Shown in pieces: positions 54,632-61,283 of a stretch of DNA of 64,000 bases. Made by a program: the position numbers and the translations under genes. Numbering within the stretch: position 1 is the stretch's first letter; each line of letters opens with the position of its first letter. Source of the DNA: Microbacterium aerolatum (lineage in GTDB: Bacteria > Actinomycetota > Actinomycetes > Actinomycetales > Microbacteriaceae); the NCBI RefSeq assembly GCF_007988825.1, contig NZ_BJUW01000009.1, positions 100,067 through 164,066 on the forward strand, in the 5' to 3' direction. The notes below the pieces were generated by a model. It made no database searches. It was not told where the DNA came from and was given only the letters and a program-made list of their open reading frames with translations.

Positions 54632-55309
54632 TCAGTGGACGTGCGTGCCGACGGCGTCGTCGGGGTGAGCTGTGGTGAGGTAGGCGTCGAGCGTGGCCGA
54701 GTGGTGCTCGCGTGCGACGCGCTCGATCTCGTCGATCGGGGCGCTGCTCTCGATCAGGGCGACGATCTGCTCGTGCTCCCTGACCGACTCGTGCGCGCGG
54801 CCGGGTACGAAGCTGAACGTCGAGTCGCGCAGGCGGTTCAGGCGCTGCATCTCGACGGTGACCAGTTCCTGCAGCCGCGGGTTGGGGCACGGCGCGATGA
54901 GGGCCGCGTGGAACTCCTGGTTGAGCTGCGTGAACGCCGACGGGTTGAAGTGATCCAGCGTCTCGATCATCTTCGCGTTGATCGCCCGCGCGAGCTTCAG
55001 ATCGTCGGCGGTGAGGTGACGGGCGGACAGCGCGGTGGCGCTGCCTTCCAGGATGCTGAGCGCCTCCATGCTGTGGCGGTACTGGCGGTCGTCCACCATC
55101 GCCACGCGCGCACCGACGTTGTGCTCGAACTGCACGAGCCCTTCGGCCTCCAGCTGGCGGATCGCCTCGCGCACGGGCACCACGCTCATGTCGAGTTCGC
55201 CGGCGATGGCGCCGAGCACCAGCCGGTACCCGGGCGTATAGGCCTGGCCGGCGATGCGCTCCTTGATCCAGAGATACGCCTGCTGCGACTTGCTGAGGGT
55301 CTTCGTCAT
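54632..55309 (-). CDS. GntR-family (FCD) regulator of the hpa cluster (225 aa)
   Basis: N-terminal winged helix (QAYLWIKERIAGQAYTPGYRLVLGAIAGELDMSVVPVREAIRQLEAEGLVQFE) and an all-helical FCD sensor domain with metal-site histidines (NQEFHAALIA, HEQIVALI, REHHSATLDAYL). ATG at 55309 overlaps the end of the FAH-RraA gene by 4 bp and hpaE follows 14 bases after its stop, so it is embedded in the operon it probably regulates. The effector is likely an aromatic acid or ring-cleavage product. A candidate target region is the divergent promoter at 56755-56892. Confidence 0.9.
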   Translation of the reverse strand: MTKTLSKSQQAYLWIKERIAGQAYTPGYRLVLGAIAGELDMSVVPVREAIRQLEAEGLVQFEHNVGARVAMVDDRQYRHSMEALSILEGSATALSARHLTADDLKLARAINAKMIETLDHFNPSAFTQLNQEFHAALIAPCPNPRLQELVTVEMQRLNRLRDSTFSFVPGRAHESVREHEQIVALIESSAPIDEIERVAREHHSATLDAYLTTAHPDDAVGTHVH

Positions 55310-56754
55310 GCGCGGCTCGCCTCGTACTTCGCGCGCCATTCCGCGTTCATCGGGAACAGGCCGTCGACGGGATGCCCCGCCTCCACTTGCTCGGCGATCC
55401 AGGCGTCCTCCTCCTCCTGGGCGAGCGCCGCGTCCACGACCTCCTCGACCAGCGCGGGCGGGATCACGATCACGCCGTCGCCGTCGCCGACGATGATGTC
55501 GCCGGGCTGCACGGCGGCGCCGCCGCAGCCGATCGTGACGTCGACCTCCCACGGCACGTGCTTGCGCCCGAGCACCGAGGGGTGAGCGCCCTGCGAGAAC
55601 ACCGGCAGACCGATGCGCACGACCTCCTCGAAGTCGCGCACGCCGCCGTCGCTGACGACTCCCGCCGCGCCCCGCGCCTTCGCGCGCAGGGCGAGGATGT
55701 CGCCGAGAGTGCCGGTCGTGGCATCCCCGCGCGCCTCGATCACGATGACCTCGCCGTCGCCCACAGCGTCGAAGAGCCGCTTCTGCGCGTTGTATCCGCC
55801 GCCGTGGCTCTTGAAGAGGTCCTCGCGGGCGGGGATGAAGCGCAGGGTGCGTGCGGTGCCCACGATCGTCGTGCCGGGGATGTTCGCGGCGACGCCGTCG
55901 ATGAAGCAGGAGTGGTGGCCGCGCTTGCGCAGCTGGGCGGAGAGACCGGCGGTGGGCGCCTGCTCGAGCTTGGCGCGGAGATCGGGGGAGAGGCCGGTGG
56001 TCGCCGGCTCGAGCCCTGCTGCTTCGGCCGAGCCCCACGCCTCGGTGCGCTGCGTGTCATCGACCGTCGGCAGCGAGCCGAGGGCCTTGTCGAAGGGCAC
56101 GTCGCCCTGCGTCACGGTGGTGACCAGACGCCCGCTGGTCGGCGCACCGGATGCGTTCGGGGCATCCACCTCGACCTCGACGACGTCTCCAGGCACGATC
56201 ACGGACGATCCGGCGGGCGTCCCGGTGAGGATGACGTCTCCGGTCTCGAGGGTGAAATGCTGCGAGAGGTCGGCGACGAACTGCGCGAGCGGGAAGATGA
56301 GACCAGCGGAGTTGTCGTCCTGGCGCAGCTCGCCGTTGACCCAGGTGCGCACCCGGATGTCGTGCGGGTCGACCGTGCGGGCGTCGATCAGGTCGGGGCC
56401 GATGGGCGTGTAGCCGTCGCCGCCCTTGGAGCGGACGTTCGATCCCTTGTCGTTCGCGCGCAGGTCGTAGAGGCCGAGGTCGTTGGCGGCGGTGACGGAT
56501 GCCACGTGCGACCAGGCGTCTTCGAGGCTGACGTTGCGAGCGGGCTCGCCGATCACGAGCGCGATCTCGCCCTCGAACGCGAGGAGCTCGGTGCCGGCGG
56601 GGCGTTCCACGGTGCCACCGGATGCCGCGACGGAGCTTGAGACCTTGAAGAAGTAGGAGGGGTGCGCGGGGCGCCGGCCGCGCTGGTCGGCACGGGATGC
56701 GTAGCTGAGGTGGATCGCGATGATCTTGCCGGGGCGAGCGATCTGGTTCGTCAC
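55306..56754 (-). CDS. Fused FAH-family decarboxylase/isomerase (HpaG-like) and RraA-like aldolase domain (482 aa)
   Basis: Residues about 5-235 are a fumarylacetoacetate-hydrolase-fold domain: metal Glu in FEGEIALVIGE (about 62-66), AANDLGLYDLRANDKGSNVRSKGGDGYTPIGP, and VILTGTPAGSSVIVPGDVVEVEV. Residues about 265-475 are RraA-like (pyruvate aldolase/oxaloacetate decarboxylase fold): GTARTLRFIPAREDLFKS, RAKARGAAGVVSDGGVRDFEEV (catalytic Arg-Asp, near 375) and GLPVFSQGAHPS. E. coli HpaG is instead two FAH domains. GTG at 56754 has AAGGAGGC 7 nt upstream and heads the minus-strand operon. The FAH half probably decarboxylates 5-oxopent-3-ene-1,2,5-tricarboxylate; the job of the RraA half is unknown. 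Confidence 0.88.
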   Translation of the reverse strand: MTNQIARPGKIIAIHLSYASRADQRGRRPAHPSYFFKVSSSVAASGGTVERPAGTELLAFEGEIALVIGEPARNVSLEDAWSHVASVTAANDLGLYDLRANDKGSNVRSKGGDGYTPIGPDLIDARTVDPHDIRVRTWVNGELRQDDNSAGLIFPLAQFVADLSQHFTLETGDVILTGTPAGSSVIVPGDVVEVEVDAPNASGAPTSGRLVTTVTQGDVPFDKALGSLPTVDDTQRTEAWGSAEAAGLEPATTGLSPDLRAKLEQAPTAGLSAQLRKRGHHSCFIDGVAANIPGTTIVGTARTLRFIPAREDLFKSHGGGYNAQKRLFDAVGDGEVIVIEARGDATTGTLGDILALRAKARGAAGVVSDGGVRDFEEVVRIGLPVFSQGAHPSVLGRKHVPWEVDVTIGCGGAAVQPGDIIVGDGDGVIVIPPALVEEVVDAALAQEEEDAWIAEQVEAGHPVDGLFPMNAEWRAKYEASRA

Positions 56755-56787
56755 GGTGGGCGCCTCCTTGCGTCGAGAGCATCGCTC

Positions 56788-56817
56788 TTGTGCGATGTAT
56801 TTGAAATCGTATATCAT
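56788..56817 (+). promoter_or_regulatory. Putative promoter of the MHS permease gene in the divergent hpa region
   Basis: TTGTGC (56788-56793) and TATCAT (56812-56817), 18 nt apart, resemble -35 and -10 boxes facing the permease at 56893. The region also has GATGTAT....ATATCATC, a rough inverted repeat that could be a GntR site. The opposite promoter for the 56754 gene must lie in the same 138 bases. Confidence 0.4.
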
Positions 56818-56892
56818 CCTGACAACGGGTCGCAAGCATCGTTTGAACGCGATGACCGGCACCCGGACAACGACGTCACACAAGGAGCTTCA

Positions 56893-58266
56893 ATGACTGA
56901 TCAGCCCGGCTTCACACCGACCGGCACCATCGCCAGCGCCGCAGACCGGCGCCGAGTGGTGTTCGCCACAGTCGTCGGTACCACCGTCGAGTGGTACGAC
57001 TTCTTCATCTACGCCACCGCGGTCGGACTCGTGTTCGGCCAGCTGTTCTTCTCGGCGCTCGGCACCAACACCGTGATCCTCGGATTCGCGACCGTCGGCA
57101 TCAGCTTCCTGTTCCGCCCGCTCGGTGCGTTCCTGGCCGGGCACTTCGGCGACAAGCTCGGACGCAAGCGGGTGCTGATGTGGACCCTCATCCTGATGGG
57201 CGCCGCCACCGCGCTGATCGGTGTGCTGCCCACCGCCGAGGTCATCGGCATCGGTGCCCCGATCATGCTGGTGCTGCTGCGCATCCTGCAGGGCATCTCG
57301 GCGGGCGGCGAGTGGGGCGGCGCCGTGCTGATGGCCGTCGAGCACGCGCCCAAGAAGCGCCGCGGCGTCTTCGGCGCCTCTCCCCAGATCGGTGTTCCGC
57401 TCGGCCTGCTGCTGGCATCCGGCGTCATGGCGATCATGACCGCGATCGCACCGGGTGACCAGTTCCTCGCGTGGGGCTGGCGCATCCCGTTCCTGCTCAG
57501 CGTCGTGCTGATCCTGATCGGGTACTACGTGCGTCGCAACGTCGAGGAGAGTCCGGTGTTCGCCGAGCTCGCCGCGCGCAAGGAGAAGGCGAAGATGCCG
57601 ATCGTGCAGCTGTTCCGCAAGCACGCTCTGCTCGTCGTCATCGCGGCGCTGGTATTCGCGGGCAACAACGCGATCGGGTACATGACCACCGGCGGCTACA
57701 TCCAGGGCTACGCGACCAACCCGGAGGGCCCGATCGGCCTCGAGCGCGGGCCGGTGCTGTGGGCCGTGACCGGCTCAGCTGTCACCTGGCTGCTCACCAC
57801 GCTCTTCGCCGGCTGGATCTCGGACCGGATCGGTCGCCGGAACACTTACATCGCCGGATGGATCCTGCAGCTCGCCGGCGTCTTCCTGCTGTTCCCGCTC
57901 GTGAACACAGCGAACGTCGGGCTGCTGTTCCTGGGGCTCGCGATCCTGACGGTCGGGCTCGGCTTCACGTACGGCCCCCAGGCGGCGCTGTACACCGAGC
58001 TGTTCCCGGCATCCATCCGGTTCTCCGGCGTCTCGATCTCGTACGCGATCGGCGCCATCGCCGGCGGCGCGTTCGCCCCGACCATCGCCGCGGCGATCGT
58101 GGATGCCACGGGCTCGACCGAGATGGTCACCTGGTACCTCGCCGGCATGACGGTGATCGGCCTGATCGCGACGCTCCTGCTCCACGACCGCAGCGGCATC
58201 CCGCTCGGCCCGGACCACGAGGCCGAGCAGTCCGTGAGCCCGATCTACGGACTCGCCAAGGCGTGA
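56893..58266 (+). CDS. MFS permease, metabolite:H+ symporter type, probable aromatic acid uptake (457 aa)
   Basis: Twelve membrane helices. The loop motifs AGHFGDKLGRKR (between helices 2 and 3) and SDRIGRRN (8-9), plus N-terminal VVGTTVEWYDFFIYATA, are hallmarks of the MHS branch (ShiA, KgtP, ProP). AAGGAG lies 6 nt before ATG 56893. It diverges from the hpa operon, so hydroxyphenylacetate or a related acid is the likely substrate; this rests on position. A perfect palindrome lies 8 bases after the stop. Confidence 0.92.
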   Translation: MTDQPGFTPTGTIASAADRRRVVFATVVGTTVEWYDFFIYATAVGLVFGQLFFSALGTNTVILGFATVGISFLFRPLGAFLAGHFGDKLGRKRVLMWTLILMGAATALIGVLPTAEVIGIGAPIMLVLLRILQGISAGGEWGGAVLMAVEHAPKKRRGVFGASPQIGVPLGLLLASGVMAIMTAIAPGDQFLAWGWRIPFLLSVVLILIGYYVRRNVEESPVFAELAARKEKAKMPIVQLFRKHALLVVIAALVFAGNNAIGYMTTGGYIQGYATNPEGPIGLERGPVLWAVTGSAVTWLLTTLFAGWISDRIGRRNTYIAGWILQLAGVFLLFPLVNTANVGLLFLGLAILTVGLGFTYGPQAALYTELFPASIRFSGVSISYAIGAIAGGAFAPTIAAAIVDATGSTEMVTWYLAGMTVIGLIATLLLHDRSGIPLGPDHEAEQSVSPIYGLAKA

Positions 58267-58274
58267 ATCACCCC

Positions 58275-58306
58275 TCCGGGGCGGATGCCGCGGCATCCGC
58301 CCCGGA
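58275..58306. terminator. Perfect 32-bp palindrome between permease and monooxygenase genes
   Basis: TCCGGGGCGGATGCCG (58275-58290) is followed directly by its exact reverse complement to 58306. It lies 8 bases after the permease stop and 24 before the monooxygenase start. It may be a partial terminator that lowers monooxygenase expression, or a protein site; there is no T-run. Confidence 0.6.
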
Positions 58307-58330
58307 GACCTCGAAGTAGAAGGAGTTCCG

Positions 58331-60199
58331 ATGCAGTTCCATCACCACGGCTACGTCTCGCAGGATCCGCGCATCGTCGCGGCGGCGGGCACCGGCATCG
58401 ATCGCCCGGCCGATCTGCCTGACGAGATGGATGTGCTCATCGTGGGCTCCGGGCCCGCCGGCATGCTGCTGGCGGCGCAGATGTCGCAGGTCCCGAGCAT
58501 CACCACGCGGATCATCGAGCGGCGCGACGGGCGTCTCGAGCTGGGCCAGGCCGACGGCATCCAGCCGCGCAGCGTCGAGACCTTCCAGGCCTTCGGTTTC
58601 GCCGAGCGGATCACCGCCGAGGCGTACAACATCGCCTACATGAACTTCTGGGGACCTGATCCCGAGAGCCCAGAGAACATCATCCGCACCACTCGCACCG
58701 AGGACTACGGGCTGAAGATCAGCGAGTTCCCGCACCTCATCGTGAACCAGGCGCGGGTGCTGGACTACTTCGCCGAGGCCGCCGCTCACGGCCCCGGGCG
58801 TATCGTGCCCGACTACGGCGTCGAGTTCCTTGGGCTCACCACCAACCCCGAGAGCGAGTATCCCGTCGAGGTGCGGGTGCGCTTCACGGCGGGGGAGCGC
58901 GCGGGCGAGGAGCGCACGATCCGCGCGAAGTACGTCGTCGGGTGCGATGGCGCGCGCAGCGGTGTGCGCGAGGCGATCGGCCGCCAGCACGTCGGGGCAT
59001 TCTCGGCGCACGCGTGGGGCGTCATGGACATCATGGTGAACACCGACTTCCCCGACTGGCGCACCAAGTGCGCGATCAACGCCAAGGCGGGGAACATCCT
59101 GCACATCCCGCGCGAGGGCGGATACCTCAGCCGGGTCTACGTCGATCTGGGCGAGGTCGCGGCGGACGACAACCACCGGGTGCGGCAGACGCCGATCGAG
59201 AAGGTGATCGACAAGGCGAACGAGATCCTGCATCCGTACACGCTGGATGTGAAGGAGATCGCCTGGTCGAGCGTCTACGAGGTCGGCCACCGCGTGACCG
59301 ACGGGTTCGATGACGTGTCGGGTGCCTCGGAGCGCACGCCGTGCGTCTTCCTCACCGGCGACGCCTGCCATACGCACAGCGCCAAGGCAGGCCAGGGCAT
59401 GAACGTGTCGATGCAGGACGGGTTCAACCTCGGCTGGAAGCTGGGTGCCGTGCTGACCGGGCGGAGCCCCGAGTCGCTGCTGGCGACGTACTCGGCCGAG
59501 CGGCAGCCGGTGGCGCAGCAGCTCATCGACTTCGACCGGGAATGGTCTTCGCTCATGGCCCGCAAGCCCGAGGAGATCTCCGACCCGCAGGAGCTGTCGA
59601 ACTACTACCTCGCCACTGCGGAGTTCCCGTCGGGGTTCATGACGCAGTACACGGCGTCGGCGATCACGGGCGGTTCCGAGCACCAGGCGCTCGCGGCAGG
59701 CTTCCCGATCGGGCGGCGTTTCAAGTCGGCCGAGGTCGTGCGGGTCTGCGACGGCAACGTCGTGCATCTCGGCCATCACGCGAAGGCGGACGGCCGCTGG
59801 CGCGTGTACGCGTTCGCGGATGCCGGCGGTGCACGCCTGCGCGAGTGGGCGGCGGCGGTCTCGCCCATGATCGATCGCGTGACGCCGTCGGATGCCGACG
59901 TGGATGCCGTCATCGATGCGAAGGTCATCTTCCAGGAGGCCTTCGAGGAGCTCGACATCCTGTCGTCGCCGGAGCTGTTCCTGCCCAAGAGCGGCCCGCT
60001 CGGGCTCACCGACTGGGAGAAGGTCTACTCAGCGGCGCCGAACGCGTGGAGCGACACCGACATCTTCGCCGAGCGCGAGCTGTCGCGCGACGGCGTGGTC
60101 GTGGTCGTGCGGCCGGATCAGTACGTCGCCGCGGTTCTGCCCCTGGATGCCACAGGCGAGCTCGACGCGTTCCTGCAGGGAGTATTCCTTCCGGCGTGA
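58331..60199 (+). CDS. FAD-dependent aromatic monooxygenase, phenol/3-hydroxybenzoate hydroxylase type (622 aa)
   Basis: Class A flavin hydroxylase. FAD-binding GxGxxG is VLIVGSGPAGMLLAAQM (about 36-52); the DG motif is YVVGCDGARSGVREAIG; the GD motif is RTPCVFLTGDACHTHSAKAGQGMN. A C-terminal thioredoxin-like domain (about 435-620) is typical of phenol 2-monooxygenase and MobA. AAGGAG precedes ATG 58331. It is grouped with the hpa permease, so it may hydroxylate 3- or 4-hydroxyphenylacetate to homoprotocatechuate in place of the two-component HpaBC, which is absent here; 3-hydroxybenzoate is the other option. Confidence 0.9.
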   Translation: MQFHHHGYVSQDPRIVAAAGTGIDRPADLPDEMDVLIVGSGPAGMLLAAQMSQVPSITTRIIERRDGRLELGQADGIQPRSVETFQAFGFAERITAEAYNIAYMNFWGPDPESPENIIRTTRTEDYGLKISEFPHLIVNQARVLDYFAEAAAHGPGRIVPDYGVEFLGLTTNPESEYPVEVRVRFTAGERAGEERTIRAKYVVGCDGARSGVREAIGRQHVGAFSAHAWGVMDIMVNTDFPDWRTKCAINAKAGNILHIPREGGYLSRVYVDLGEVAADDNHRVRQTPIEKVIDKANEILHPYTLDVKEIAWSSVYEVGHRVTDGFDDVSGASERTPCVFLTGDACHTHSAKAGQGMNVSMQDGFNLGWKLGAVLTGRSPESLLATYSAERQPVAQQLIDFDREWSSLMARKPEEISDPQELSNYYLATAEFPSGFMTQYTASAITGGSEHQALAAGFPIGRRFKSAEVVRVCDGNVVHLGHHAKADGRWRVYAFADAGGARLREWAAAVSPMIDRVTPSDADVDAVIDAKVIFQEAFEELDILSSPELFLPKSGPLGLTDWEKVYSAAPNAWSDTDIFAERELSRDGVVVVVRPDQYVAAVLPLDATGELDAFLQGVFLPA

Positions 60200-60274
60200 T
60201 CGCGCGGTGGTTCAGTAGGCGATGCGTCGGTCAGCGCCGACGTGGCCGAGGAATCGCCCAGCCCGACGCCGAAT

Positions 60275-60904
60275 TCAGCGGACGCCACGTCCGTGTCGGA
60301 CGAGGTGACCTGCGCGGCGTTCGGCGACGTCGCGACGATTCTCTTCAACGCGGAGATGGCTTTCCGTGAGGAGCGCATGGGGCTGCAGGAGAAGCGCATG
60401 TCCGGGGAGAGTGGAGAGGAGTTCGGTGTTGATGGTGCGGAAGAAGCGCTCGATCTTGCCGCGGCCTTGGGGCCGGCCCACGGTGGAGTGGATGAACCGG
60501 ATGCGCAGCTCGATGGCGGTGCGTTCGAGGTAATGGCTGGTGAAGCCGGAGCCATGGTCGACGTGGAGAATGTCGGGAATTCCACACATCGCCCACGCGG
60601 GATCGGTCCTGCGCCAGATCGCCTGCCGGAGCGCGAGAGCAGTTTTCATAGCGGAAGGGGCACCGGCGAAGACGGAGTATCCGCAGATCGCTCGGGAATG
60701 GTCATCGATCACGATCGTGAGCCAGGGCCGATCAGACTTGCCGCCCGCGGCACTGGTAATGAGGATGTCGAGTTCTGTGTGGTCGGCCTGCCAGATCTCG
60801 TTAGGTCGGTCGGCTCGGCGCCGGTACACGAGCTCGTGTCGATCGCGATACGCGGTGAGCCCTTCGAGCGCGAGCGTCACGAGCGCTGGGTCGAGAGACT
60901 GCAC
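60275..60904 (-). pseudogene. Remnant of a Mu/Tn552-type DDE transposase
   Basis: Catalytic-core fragment of an integrase-like transposase: IWQADHTELDILIT (first Asp), WLTIVIDDHSRAICGYSVF, HVDHGSGFTSHYLERTAI (second Asp), and STVGRPQGRGKIERFFRTINTELL (Glu). The N-terminal DNA-binding part and the C-terminal Mu-transposase domain are missing: after about FRTINTELL the sequence drifts. The first codons abut the small element at 60934. It is therefore a dead fragment, although the core residues persist. Confidence 0.85.
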
Positions 60905-60933
60905 AATGTCTGACGGTCGCGTAGCTGGGCACC

Positions 60934-61152
60934 GGGGACTGCTGCACGGATAGGTGACAGGTTGTAGTCATCGGATGAACACCGAAGTCTTTCGCGATCT
61001 GCTCGATCGTGACTCCGGGCTCGCGGTTCTGAGCGACGCGCACGACGTCGTCACGGAATTCACTCGGGTAGGGCTTGGGCACAGCAACATCCTTCCAGGC
61101 CCACCACGCGGGCAAGCCAGATCAGATGTCACCTACTCGTGCAGCAGTCCCC
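60934..61152. mobile_element. 219-bp internally deleted IS-derived element with inverted ends
   Basis: The left end GGGGACTGCTGCACGGATAGGTGACA (60934-60959) is matched by the reverse complement of 61127-61152 at 24 of 26 positions. Between them lies only the 5' part of an IS3-like orfA (minus strand), fused directly to the left end, so the interior of a larger insertion sequence was lost. No target duplication is evident (acc on the left, tct on the right). It could be mobilised in trans by an intact relative. Confidence 0.75.
60960..61082 (-). pseudogene. Truncated IS3-type orfA transposase (N-terminal about 40 codons)
   Basis: GTG at 61082 begins VPKPYPSEFRDDVVRVAQNREPGVTIEQIAKDFGVHPMTT, the helix-turn-helix start of IS3-family OrfA; at 60960 the frame runs into the terminal repeat and random sequence. 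OrfB is absent. It is non-functional for transposition. Confidence 0.8.
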
Positions 61153-61283
61153 TCTGCTTCGATGCCGGTGTCGCACTGCGAGCCACCGCTGCCGCACACC
61201 GCGCCGTTATTGGTGTGGAACCCTTTCCGCAGGCCGCAGGCGGCAGGCCGTCCGACCTTTCCGTACGTTGCTAACATTCGACG

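Noticed and set aside
60242..60913. Plus-strand open frame of 223 codons
   Set aside because: It is the complement of the transposase remnant, which shows clear DDE motifs on the minus strand.
60961..61115. Intact IS3 orfA gene
   Set aside because: Only about 40 codons match; the frame then enters the element's terminal repeat, and no orfB exists.
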